A DNA stretch of 64,000 bases from Strix aluco. Its lineage: Eukaryota > Chordata > Aves > Strigiformes > Strigidae. Location: positions 2,852,001 through 2,916,000 of the forward strand of contig NC_133942.1 in the NCBI RefSeq assembly GCF_031877795.1. The letters are read 5' to 3'. The notes beneath the pieces were generated by a model. That model did no database searches. It was given only the letters and a program-made list of their open reading frames with translations, and was not told where the DNA came from. The position numbers were made by a program, and so were the translations under genes. Shown here piece by piece: positions 47,338 through 58,004 of the stretch (positions are counted from its first letter, which is position 1; every line of letters begins with the position of its first letter).

Positions 47338-49090
47338 GGGGGTCAAAGAAACATCTGCATGGAGCCATCAGCAGCCCTGAGTGAGGGAGAAGGAGCCGTG
47401 CTGGGGTGGTGGGACCCTACAGGGGACCCACCAAGCCGGTGCCCATCGCCAACATCCCCCAGCTCTGCGCCAGGCACGTGGGGAGCTTGTGGCTGCGGCG
47501 ATGCCCGTGGGGTGAGCTGCTGTGCCAAAGGGACGGGGTCGCAAATCGGGGAGGAGACTGGCTTCTCCGAGGTGAAAAGGGGAGAGATGTCCCCAAGTAT
47601 GTGGTAAATTCTCTGGCCGTAGGCTGTAGTGGGCACACATCAGCCAGGCGAGGGCAGGGACACTTGCCCGGGCTTGCTGAACCCCCGTTATGTTTTTCCC
47701 GCACAGGTGTGGCCGTGCCAGTGGTGTTGATCTCAGCAGATGGCTCCTCGTTGTGCCCGTAGCTGGGGATGGAGGTTGGCAGAATCGACGGGGCTGAGGT
47801 ACCGGTTTCCCTGCTGGTTCTAAGGCTGGAGGTGTGGCTGTGCAGGAGGGGCAGGCAGGGCAGGCGAGGGGAGGGCTGGCAGGCGATGTGAGGGAGAGGT
47901 GTGATGCTGCAGGCCTGACAGTCAGCGAGGACGTGGTTGGGAGCCTCGGGGTGAGGATGAGGGGGATGGAAACCAAAGCAGATGTCCTAGTGGGTGTCTC
48001 CTGCCGCTCGCCCAGCCAGGACGCCAGCACTGCGCAGTTCCTCTGGGGGCACTTGGAGAAATCTCTGGAGTGCTGAGCCTGGTCCTTGTGGCAGCTGCCA
48101 CCTCCCCAGTAACACCCGCTGGGAATCCCATCCTGCCAGGACGGGCAGGGCTGGAACAGTCCTGAGGTCTGTGGGAGAGAACTTCTTGTCACAAGGACTC
48201 GGGGAGCCAACTAGGACAGATGCCCTCCGAGAGTGGCTTGGAGTGAGTGGAGAAGGGCTGGTGGGACATGGGGTGGGAGGGACTGTCTTGGCCAGAGCAA
48301 TGACAGAAGTGCTGAGTTGAAGCTGGTCAGTGGAAGGAGGAGAAAAGGGCAGCAGAGCTGCTCCTGTGATTTTGAGAGAGCAAACGTTCCGCTCTTCGGG
48401 GAGGTACTGAGCAGAGTCCCTGGCAATCTGCAGCTGAGGCCTCAGGAGTCGGCGAGTGCTGCTCAGGGTTGAAGAAGCACCTCTGAGGAGGTCGGGAGCA
48501 GGGAACTGCCCCGTGTCAGGCGTCAAGCGAGCGGGGCAGAAGGGGGCTTGGCTGAGCAGGGACCTGCTGGCTGAGTGCAGAGGAAAAAGGAACTGCACCA
48601 TCTCTGGGAGCAAGGTCAGGCTTGGCAGGAAGACGGCAGAGCCGTGGCTCGCACACGCAGGGAGGAGACAGGAATGGCCAAAGCTCAGGTAGAGTTGGAA
48701 GCGGCCAGTGATGGGTCTGACAGCAAGAAGGGATTTTTAAGTAGGATTGTAGCAAGAGGAGCTCTGCAGAAAACATCAGTGATACTTGTTGACAATGGTC
48801 ACCTGACAGATAGGCATAAAGGCAAAGCGAGGGATTGAATTTTTTTTTTGCCTCAGTCTGTAATAATACTCGTAGGCCGTGGGCTGCCCGGTCCCTGGAG
48901 TCAAATCAACCTGAGTGTGGGACCAGCGATTTTCCATTTGTGGCCACCGAAGTTGCCAGGGACCAGCTCCATCAGCCTGGGGAGCTGAGGCCGCTTCCCG
49001 TGGGTGCCGTGGCCTGCGCTGGGCCCAGGTTGTGGAGCTCGGGTGGGAAATGGCAATAAAGAGACATGAAGTTTCCAGGCACTTTTGGCC
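47338..49090. repeat. Scrambled partial duplicate of the PRR22-like locus
   Basis: 47338-47700 matches the start of PRR22 exon 3 plus intron 2 (51126-51480). 47705-47830 resembles a piece of exon 3 at 50865-50970. 47834-48010 is almost identical to 52137-52325 (upstream of PRR22). 48890-49090 resembles 52500-52690. The second piece is out of order relative to the parent. No intact coding region remains. A T-rich run of about 29 bases follows at 49103-49131. Confidence 0.8.
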
Positions 49091-49992
49091 TTGTGCAGTG
49101 ATTTTTTTTTTTTTTTTTTCTTTTTTTTTTCTTATCCTATTTTCCACCCCACCCGGTCTTGTGTCTGCCCAGGGTGCAGCCAGGCCAGGGGAGGAGGGTC
49201 CCAGCCTGGCCGGCAGCTCCCTCCCTGGCCGTTCCTGGGGTGATTTGGGGTTCTTTTGCTGCGGCAGTGAGGCGATGCCGGGCTGCGGAGCTGAGCGGAG
49301 TGGGAGGCGAGGAAGGGCATGAAGGTCTCGAGGCTGGGAAGGGCTTTGCAGCGAGCCCTGTCCCCGCGGGAGGGGACGCTGGCCGTGTTCAGGACGAAGG
49401 CCTTGCGGTCCTGGTTGGGGTGTGTGCCCGTGCGCTCCCTGGCCCCCCAGTGTCTCTCCTGGTGCCAGGGGCTCTGTGCTACTTTCTGCGTGGGGCCGTG
49501 TCCGTGAGTCCCTGCAGGGAGCCGTCTGTCCTGGCTGCCCCGCCAGTGGGCTGCTTGCCCTGGGGAAGGGGCCGGGGGAGTCCCCCCCACCCGCCATTGC
49601 CTGCCCCACTGGTGGTGACTGTCCCCTGGGGGCGGCTGGGTGCCCTTCGGGGCTCGCCGGCTCTGATTTGGGGCTCAGCGGGGCTGTTGCACCGTTGGGC
49701 GCCGTTTCCCGATGCCCCATGCGCTGCCTCTCCCTCCCACACAGACATGGAGAGGTTTTGAATAAAAGGGATTTTAATGACCAACAAACAACAAAGAACG
49801 TCCCATCAAGACTACTCTAACCCTAATCCCTCCCCCCCCCCCCCAAATACATGAACATCCCCACCCAGCCCCCAAATACCCCACCCTCAACCCCCCACCC
49901 CCAAATACAATAACATACCCCCCCAATACACCACCCTCCTCCTGCACCCCCCAAATACCGCACCCTCGTCACCCACTGCCCTGCTCCCCACA

Positions 49993-51890
49993 TCAGTCTC
50001 TGCTCCCCCCTGGCCCCCCCAGGCTGGCTGCGAGCGCCCTGCGCTTGCTGGGGGGCGGTGACAGGGTGCTCTGCCCCCGCTTCCAGCCCCGCTTCTCCGG
50101 CACGGCCGGCTGGGACAGGGGCAGCTCCATCCCCGCATCCCCCCATGGCTCCTGGGCCTCCAGCCCCATCACAAAGTCCTCCAGGCCCAGGATGGAGTCG
50201 GTGGTCTCGGGGACGCTGTAGTTGGTGCTGAGCAGCTCCTCGGGCAGCGAGAGCCAGGCCATGTCACAGGGAGGGGTGGCTGCACAGGTGTCCCCATGGT
50301 CCCCAGGCATGGGGCTGCTGCTGGGGTGGTCCTGGCTGACCCCCAGGTCGTCCATGGAGCAACCACAGAGCCTCAGAGCCTCTTCGAGAGGCACCTCCTG
50401 GGACACGGCAAGGTCTTCCACCATGTCCCCAAGGCCTTGGTTGTTGGGGTCAGCACTGGGGCTGGGGGGGACATCGCTGCCCGGGGGGATGTCGCTGCCT
50501 GGGGCTGGCCCCATGGGTGTTGCCGTGCCGGAGATGTTTTCCAGTTGCCACTCGATGTCCTCATAGGTGGAGACGGACGTCGGCGGCACTGGGGAGCCTG
50601 GGGCCACCGCTCTCCCCTCTCTGCTGTTGTCACTGGGGTCCCCAGGCATGGGGCTGCCACTGGGATGGTCCTGGCTGACCCCCACCGTTTCCAGGAAGCA
50701 GTCAAAGAGCCTGAAGGCCTCCTGGAGCAGCATCTCCTCGGTCACGACCAGGTCTTCTGCCATGTCCCCAGGGCCTTGGTTGTGAGGGCCAGCAGCAGGG
50801 CTGAAGGGGACGTCGCTGCCCGAGGGGATGTCGCTGCCCATGGGTGCCCCCGCAGAGGTGGCCGTGCTGGAGATGTTGGTGACAGCAGACGGCCCCTCGA
50901 TGTGCCTGTAACTGGGGATGTTGTTCGGCAGCACCGGTAGGGCTGTGGCCACCGCTCCCTGCTGGTCTTTGGGGGGTGCCAGGTGTTGTGTTTGGCCCTG
51001 GAGTGTCCCTGGGGCTGCGCAGTCCCCGGGGCCCCCCAGGGCATCACCCGGCAGAGCAGCGGTGCCATGGCCGAGTGTGGAGGTGGACCGTGGTGGCACG
51101 TTGGTCCACTCGTAGCAGAAGTATCTGGGGTCAAAGTAGCAGCTACATGGAGCCATCAGCAGCCCTGTGTGGGTGAGAGGGAGCTGTGCTGAGCTGGGGG
51201 CACCCTCTGGGGCACCCATCAAGCTGGCCCCCATTGCCAGCATGCCCCGGCTCTGTGCCAGGCATGTGGAGAGCTCGTGCCTGGGGCGCAGCCCGCGGGG
51301 TGAGCTGCTGTGCCAAAGGGACGGGGTCACAAACCGCGGAGGAGATTGGCTTCTCCGAGGTGAAAAGGGGAGAGATGGCCCCAAGTATGTGGTAAATTCT
51401 CTGGCCGTGGGCTGTAGTGGGCACACATCAGCCAGGCGAGGGCAGGGACGCTCGCCTGGGCTTGCCGAACCCCCATGCAAAAACTGCCTGGGGAGGGCGC
51501 ACGGGAGTGATGGGGACTCTGGGATGCCCGTGGTCAGGGGTGCTGAAGGTGCCGAAGGTGCTGGAGCAGAGAGGGGTGCCATACCTGCTGGGGGAGCGTG
51601 GGGGGCGTGGGTTGCCCCCCCTTCCAGGGGTGCCCAGGCTGCAGGGAAGGGCTGCTCCTGCCCGGGCAGTGGGCACAGGTTGGCTGAGCCTGGAAGAGAG
51701 ACGGGAGCCATGGCCGGAGCTCACCTCCGCTCTGGCCCCCAAGAGCGTCCCCAGGCTGCAGGGGTCGGGGTCGGGGTTGGTGCCTACCTTGGGGGAAGAA
51801 GATTTCGGGGAGCAGAGAGAGCCGCAGGAACCGGGGCCCCGTGGGGTCCCCGGAGCCGCACAGAGACACCCACCCTGGTGTCAGCGCCAT
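49993..51890 (-). CDS. PRR22: PRR22-like proline-rich protein, complete, three exons
   Basis: Exon 1 51788-51890 (MALTPGWVSLCGSGDP), exon 2 51585-51689 (CPLPGQEQPFPAAWAP) and exon 3 49993-51164 join in phase to give about 459 residues with no lesion. Exon 3 opens LLMAPCSCYFDPRYFCYEWT, matching human PRR22 [20 protein letters not shown]. Later come LLQEAFRLFDCF (human LLEDAMKLFDCL), LSLPEELLSTNYSVPETTDS (human [20 protein letters not shown]) and a basic end with KRGWKRGQ and SKRRALA. The middle contains a duplicated module, with two copies of GSDIP-GSDVP-x-NQG-GDM-EDL followed by EEA-x-RL. Function is unknown in any species as far as I know. This is the best-preserved gene in the window. The start ATG is chosen because it precedes a strong donor and fits the phase. 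Confidence 0.8.
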
Positions 51891-53240
51891 GGTTTGTGGT
51901 GGGTGTTGGTTGCTAAGGACTCTCTGGGGTGTCCCGGGACGGAATGTTGGGGCTCTCTGGGTTACGCCCCGCCCCTAGCAACCTCCCCGGCTCCTCCTGG
52001 GGAGGGAAAGGGTTAAAAGGGGCCTGTGGGTGCAGGTGCCTTGGGCTGGAAGCCTTGGTCCATGCCCAGAGCTGGGACAGCCTTGGGATCAGGGGGACTT
52101 GGTGGCAGGAGCCCCCCGCCTGGAGTGCTGGGCTGGAGGGGGCAGGCGGGGCAGGAGGGGCAGGCAGGGCAGGCGAGGGCAGGGCTGGCAGGCGATGTGA
52201 GGGAGAGGTGTGATGCTGCAGGCCTGACAGTCAGCGAGGACGTGGTTGGGAGCCTCGGGGTGAGGATGAGGGGGATGGAAACCAAAGCAGATGTCCTAGT
52301 GGGTGTCTCCTGCCGCTCGCCCAGCCGGGAGTCTGGTGCAGAGCCGGGGGATGTTGGGGATGGGGGCCGGCTTGGTGGGTGCCCCCGGAGGGTGCCCCCA
52401 GCTCAGCGCCTGCCCGGGGTGCAGAGCGGATCCCCCACCCCAGCGGCATCACTGGCACTGCCCTAAGGAAGGGGCTCAGCCCCTGACCCACCTGCGGCGC
52501 TGGGGAACTGCCCCGACAGGGACCTCATCCTGCACGGTGGGCCAGCCAGGCCCGGGGACCTGAGGCCGCTTCCCGCAGGCGCCGTGGCCTGCGCTGGCCC
52601 CAGGGTGTTGAGCTCGAGTGGGAGATGGGCAGTACAGAGATGAAGTTTCCAGGCGCTTTCTGGCTGGTGCAGGGATCAGCGTCTCCATCCGCAATTGCAC
52701 GTTCCCCTGCAATGCCGTCTGCAGTCGGTCTGCGCCTGGAGTGGGATCTGCCCAAGCCCCTCTACCTGCAGTGGGACCTGCGCAGGAATGCAAAACGCAA
52801 CAGCATCTGCGGTGTGGCGCAGGCAGTGGTGTCGGAGGGAAAATAGTGTCTGCAGCAGTGTCTGCCCCTGCAGGGGCACCGGCAGGGGTGTCTGCGTCCG
52901 CAGGGACATCTGCAAGGGGTCCTGCAACGGCCGTGGCAGCTGTGGGGGCATCTGCCGTGGTGTCCCCATCTTCAGTCGGGTGTTCACCTGCAGCGCTCGC
53001 TGTTGGTGTTTGCTCCTGGAATGGCCCCTGCAGTGGGCCCTGCGGTGGGACCTGTCTGCAGCTGAATTGGCTTCCGAGGGACCTGCAGCTGGTTTGGCGT
53101 CTGTAACGGTGTGTGCGTCTGCCGGGGTGTGTCAGTCTGCGATGGGTCTGCGTCTGCCATGCTGTTGGCATTGGTTTGTGCATCTGCAGGGTTAGGGGGG
53201 ATGGACCGTGCGTCTGCAAAGGTGTCTGCAAGGGCATTTC
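51891..53240. other. PRR22 upstream region, source of the duplicated 52137-52690 segment
   Basis: 52137-52325 contains GGCAGGCAGGGCAGGCGAGGG-type repeats and a 170-base stretch almost identical to 47850-48010. 52500-52690 has a weaker copy at 48890-49090. From 52690 onward, CTGCAG-rich degenerate repeat begins. No gene supported. Confidence 0.6.
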
Positions 53241-53244
53241 ATTC

Positions 53245-53560
53245 TGCAGGGCCATCTGCAGTGGGATCTGCATCTGCAGTGGTGTCTGCAGTGGGATCTG
53301 CATCTGCAGTGGGGTCTGCAGTGGGATCTGCATCTGCAGTGGGATCTGCAGTGGGATCTGCATCTGCAGTGGTGTCTGCAGTGGGTTCTGCATCTGCAGT
53401 GGGATCTGCAGTGGGATCTGCATCTGCAGTGGTGTCTGCAGTGGGATCTGCATCTGCAGTGGGATCTGCAGTGGGATCTGCATCTGCAGTGGGATCTGCA
53501 GTGGGATCTGCATCTGCAGCGGGATCTGCAGTGGGATTTGCATCTGCAGTGGTGGCACCT
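53245..53560 (+). repeat. 30-base minisatellite, about ten units, rich in TCTGCAGTGGGATCTGCA
   Basis: Units alternate TGGTGTCTGCAG or TGGGATCTGCAG with TGGGATCTGCATCTGCAG, giving a 30-base period with a 6/12-base sub-period. Because the unit length is a multiple of three and lacks stops in several frames, long frames open on both strands (repeating IPLQMQ on minus, CICSG or VGSAS on plus). They are not taken as genes. Confidence 0.9.
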
Positions 53561-53564
53561 GGCG

Positions 53565-55210
53565 CGACCCGGACTGGAAGCCCAGAGAGTCACAACAGTT
53601 CTGTGATCCCCTCGGGTTAAATTAAGGTGAAACAACACCAGAGAACTGGTTAAAAGGTTTTATTTGGGGTAGAAAACATTTTAGACTTGGAAAAGGGTAA
53701 TAAGCGATGTGGTCTCTTATAAATCTATAAGAAAGAAAAGGAAAGAAAAGAAAAAGAGAGCCAAAGCAATCCGGATCACACCCCTGGATCCAGCGCTGTC
53801 TCAGGCCCAGTGATCTTGGGTGGTGGGTGCACCCCCAGCAAAGTTTCTGCCCCCTTTTAAGTTCATCTGATCAGCTGATTAGCATACTAGACGAGGAGGG
53901 GCGGGGACTCCACAGACTCATTTCCATGAGAGACGAGGATCAAGGTGGAGCGGGGGTTCCAGTTCAGTCGGTGGGTGGCCGTACTCGCCCTGCCCAGCTT
54001 TGGTTTTTCCTCTGTTCCAGAGATTTTTGCTGACTTCTCGCTTCTTATCGGTCACCCCAGAGGTGATCCCCTCTTCCCAGTTCTCGTTACCACTTCAGCG
54101 GCCGAGGTGCGAAGCCATTAGCAGGGCAAGCACGGTGCCTGGCTTGCACAGCAGAGCCTCAGAGTGTCGGGCTTAGGGGTACTTGTGCCTGAGGGGAGAC
54201 ACCTGGTTTCACTCAGTCCAGTTTCCCCCCTTCGAGGCTCATCTGAGGAGTTTGTCAGTGCAGCTGCAGGGAGTGGGGGGTGCAGCCTTCGATAGGCTCC
54301 GCTTCCCCGGGGGACCTTCCTTCGACTGATCCAAAGCCCGCAGCTTGTCCTGGAGGTTTTCTGTTCGATGAATGTTTGAGGCATCAATTCCTTCAGTTCC
54401 TTACAGCTCCTGGGACGTGTTTATTGGTACGTGTAGTGGAACTGGTGCCTGTATGTGTAATTGTATCTGTACCTCCGACTGCGTCTGTGTCAGCAATTGC
54501 ATCTGAGTGTGTTCCAGTGCCCGTATCTGTAGTTCTCTCTCCGCCTGTGTAGAGAAAGAACAACGTGTCATTGTGCCCATCTCTGGAGTTGTACCAACGT
54601 CTGTCACTGTGTTTGTATCCATCTCTATATCCTCATCCCTCTCTCTGTCGGTGGCTCTCGTGCAGTTCCCCCCCGTTAGTCACCTCTGCCTGGGGCAGCA
54701 CAGCTCTGTGCTGGGGCTGCACTTGTGTCAGTGCCTTTATGTGTAACGGCTCCTCTGTCTCACGGTACCTCAGTCAGTCAGGGTGTCACTTGCTGTATCT
54801 GCCGCTGCCTGTCTCATTGAATGTGTCCTTGTGTCTGTGACTGCACTTGTACCCTAAACTGCATCTGGAATTGTCTGTGTATCTGGAATTGTAGCTATTT
54901 TGTGCCTCATCTGCAACCGTATCTGCAATTCAGTGTGAGTCTGTGTCTGTAGTTATGTTGACACGGGTGATGGAGCCAGTGCCTGTATTTCTGATAGTGC
55001 CAGTGTGTGTCTCTCTAATGGTGCCCGGACCTGGAACTGGACCTGGAACTGTATCTGCACTGATAACGCATCTGCAGGGGTGTCCGCAGTGCAAATCCTT
55101 TCTGTAGTTCCATCTGGAATAGCATTTGCATCTGCAGTGGTATCTGCAGCCGGAATGGCATCTGCATCTGCCTTTGTGTCTGCAATTGCACATGCATGGG
55201 CATGAATAAA
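53565..55210. repeat. Degenerate CTGTATCTGTAATTG-type tandem repeats with unassigned spacer
   Basis: 53620-54390 is ordinary spacer with a GAAAGAAAAGAAAAGAAAA run near 53730. From 54400 to 55200, units with GTGTCTGT, TGCATCTG and GGAACTGTATCTG recur at about 18-24 bases. They look like diverged relatives of the 53245 minisatellite. Confidence 0.6.
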
Positions 55211-55759
55211 AGAATTCCCTTTGCAATCCTGTACGTTGTGTCCCAGCCTCTCTCCTTGGTCCGCACGAGCCAGTTGCCAAATTTCGGTGACAGCTCCCCA
55301 TCACGGCCACACGGTAGCGGTACCAGCACCAGTTCTACCACAGCTGGGAGTGGAGAGGGAGAGGACAACACCAACCCAAAAGCACCCCAACCCCCCGCTC
55401 ATCCCCACGGATGGGGCAGGATGGGGCAGCACACACACGTCGGCATCGCAGGGCCACCGGTGCCGGCCCCATCCCTTCCCCTTGGACACAAAATTCACCT
55501 GCTCCTCCAGCCCCACGATCAAGAAAGTAATGGAGGAAATCCCAATTCCCTGGCCAGGGAGTTCCCGTGACCCATCCCAAGTGGCCAAACTTTTTGGAAT
55601 AAGCATTAGTAACAGCCTTTGTATACCATTAGTAGTAAATGACAGATATTCTCTCTCTTTTCACAGGGGCACAGGAGCCCCAGTATTGATGATTAAAGTG
55701 AGGGACAGTGCTACATGAATCCAGAAAGCCTCGAGAAAGGGTCGATCAGGGATCACCGA

Positions 55760-55849
55760 AAAGACAAGAGCTCCCAGTAGCCGAGATAGGGTTGCACTCG
55801 ATGATCTTTAGAGGTCCCTTCCAACCCAAACCATTCTATGATTCTAGCA
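55760..55849 (+). mobile_element. CR1 LINE 3' end fragment
   Basis: GATGATCTTTAGAGGTCCCT, TCCAACCCAAACC and ATTCTATGATTCTA are the conserved 3' terminus and 8-base tail repeat of bird CR1 elements. It is 5' truncated, as most CR1 copies are. The left boundary is approximate. Confidence 0.9.
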
Positions 55850-56120
55850 AAGCCTGGTGACCGCCTCGGGGCTCTCTGGAGGGCAGCAGGGCCTTGCCCA
55901 GGCACCGGCCATGCCCAGCAAAGGCCCCAGAGTACTCTGGAGAGCAGCAGGACCTGCCTGGTCCCTGTCAAAGCTCAGCAGGAAGACAGGACAGGGGCTG
56001 GGGGCTGCTCCCTGCTGCTCCCGGCCCCCGTGATGCCACTGCCAGCCAGGGAGGGGACCCTGTGCAGGACATGCGGGGGCTGCGTCCACAGACCCAAAAG
56101 CCCCAACGGCCCTCCCGGGT

Positions 56121-56469
56121 TGTCCTGGTTTAACCAGGATAGGGTTAAGTTTCCCCAGCAGTGGCAGGGAGCTCTAGCCGGGTTATTCAGATACCATGGG
56201 GATGTCACATCCTGGCAGGTCACATTTCCTGGTGCGGGAGCGCGGTGCACTCGTGGGTTTGTACATCTACTCCTCTCACTGCTGTATTGGTAGCTATTTT
56301 GCTCTGTTCATTGCCATCACTATTACTGTTGTTGTTGGTTGTGTTGCTATTGCACTGTTGTATTAAACCTTTCCTTATTTCAGTCTTGGGGCTTTGTATT
56401 TCACTCCCTTTGTGGGGGAGGGGTAGCGGCCGCGTGGTCTCAGACCCCGGCAGGGGCTAAACCATTACA
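56121..56469 (+). mobile_element. Solo LTR with 5-base target-site duplication
   Basis: A 349-base element starts TGTCCTGGTTTAACC and ends CTAAACCATTACA, with inverted TGT...ACA ends. It has an ATTAAA polyadenylation signal near 56362. The bases CGGGT flank it on both sides (56116-56120 and 56470-56474). Its start resembles that of the LTR at 1893. No internal sequence remains, so recombination between two LTRs left this copy. Confidence 0.9.
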
Positions 56470-56474
56470 CGGGT

Positions 56475-57076
56475 GCAGGACACAGCCATGGTCTGGCTGC
56501 CCCGTGTGTGTGCAGCTATTTACATATGTACAGGCTGCTCAGCAGGCGGGAGCCTCCCTGTCCCTCAGGCTGCCCGAGGATGCCTGAGGGATGGGGACAA
56601 GGGGCCATCATGCTGTGCCAGCCACTCCCCAACACCCCTGGGCGGGACCAGACACCACCCCCAAGCCCACCCCAGCCCTTTCCCTGTGTCACTCCTTGGG
56701 GTTTGGGGCTGGGTAGGACAGGGTAGGGTCAGGGAAGGGCCACTGGGGTTCCTCCATCTCAGACAGGCTGGGAAGGGGCAGATCTGGCCCATCGCCCTGT
56801 CTGGGGTCCAGCCCTCCCCTGCAGCCCCACCAGCCCCAGCACCTTCCCACTGGGGTGCGATGGGGGCATGGCCGTGCTCTGCCCTCTGTCACCCAGCCAG
56901 TTTAGCCAAGGGAGGGATGGGGGGGTCCTGCCACTGCAGCCACGTCCCCGGCTCACCCACACCAGGGCCGGGAAGGAGACTCCTATTGTGGCCGCTCTTA
57001 TGGCTTATACATGGCTGGAGGATGCTGTAGAGAAGAGGCCGGGAGTGGGAGGAGAGGGCTGGGGGGTGGAAAGGGT
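56475..57076. other. Spacer, no supported gene
   Basis: GC-rich sequence with short frames on both strands; it includes the 3' flank of the UNC13A-like remnant. Confidence 0.5.
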
Positions 57077-58004
57077 TTAACTGCTGCCCTCCTCGGCCGA
57101 GCGTGTGTCTGACTTGAGCTTGACAAACTCCTTGGCCACCTCGTCACTGTGGCGTTGGGAGAGGACGCGGAGGCCGGTGAGGCCAGTGTCATCCGTGTGA
57201 AGGCGGCGGCCCAGGGGCAGCCAGCAGGCACAGCCGGGTGCTGCAGGATGTCGCGGAGCTGCTGGACAGCGATGCCCAAGGGCCGGCCCTCCTGGGCGAA
57301 GCAGTAATCCTTCACACACACCTGCAGCTCGTAGCACTCGGGGCCCATCTCTGTCCCCAGCGTGCTGCGGGGGGGCAAGGTAAGGGCAGTGTTGGCACAG
57401 AGGGTCACACTCCCAGGCCCCCTGGCTTTGTGACAGCACCCTATAGGGGTGCTGCCCCTCCACAGCCCCTAAAAAGCCTTTTATTTTTTTTCCTTTTTTT
57501 CCTTTTCCACAGTGCTTTTTTTTGATTCCCCCCCTGCTTTTACCAATGAGAAAATATCTAAAACATGCCCTGGGGGATGAGCAAACTCACTGGCAGCCTC
57601 CTGGAGGAGGTCCCTCACACTGTGGGGACACATCCCCCAGCCTGGCCCCACATCCCAGCCCCACACTGCCACTCACCACTGGAAGCTCTCACTGTACTGG
57701 GGGGCCCAGCTGTTGTTCTTGGATTTGGTGGCAAATTTCCTCTTCTTGTCACTGAGGTGGGGCCCGAAGATGTTGACCTCGATGAAGGGCCGGAAGATGC
57801 CTGACGTCTGCCACTTGAGGCCGTTTGCACCCACCGCTGCAAGGAGGGGGCACGTCAGGCCTGTGGGGCACTGCCACCCACCAGAGCCTGCCATCCCAGC
57901 TGGCAGAACCCACCTTTGACAGTGACTTGTGTCACCAGTGCTGGGGTGGGTGAAGAGCTCCACGTGGATGGACACCGCCCCGACAGGGTCACCCACTCCA
58001 GAGC
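57077..58004 (-). pseudogene. UNC13A: UNC13A-like C-terminal C2 domain remnant, three exons with two frameshift sites
   Basis: Minus-strand exons: 57914-58004 ([15 protein letters not shown]), 57677-57836 ([40 protein letters not shown]) and 57077-57364 ([56 protein letters not shown] stop). This is the last C2 domain and tail of Munc13-1, the synaptic vesicle priming factor; the tail [12 protein letters not shown] is UNC13A-like. Two places lose the frame. One is after THPSTG, where about two bases are missing before VTVK. The other is near 57230-57240, between RDILQH and CACWLPLG. Splice sites are canonical. Upstream exons were not recognised up to 60 kb. It is most likely a truncated duplicate, or a true gene end with sequence errors. 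Confidence 0.75.

Noticed and set aside
49803-49835. CTAACCCTAATCCCT near 49815 as telomeric repeat
   Set aside because: At most one and a half units of CCCTAA, in a C-rich low-complexity run; not a telomere array.
52476-53558. 360-codon minus-strand frame with IPLQMQ repeats
   Set aside because: Encoded by the 30-base minisatellite and its degenerate flank; equally open frames exist on the other strand.
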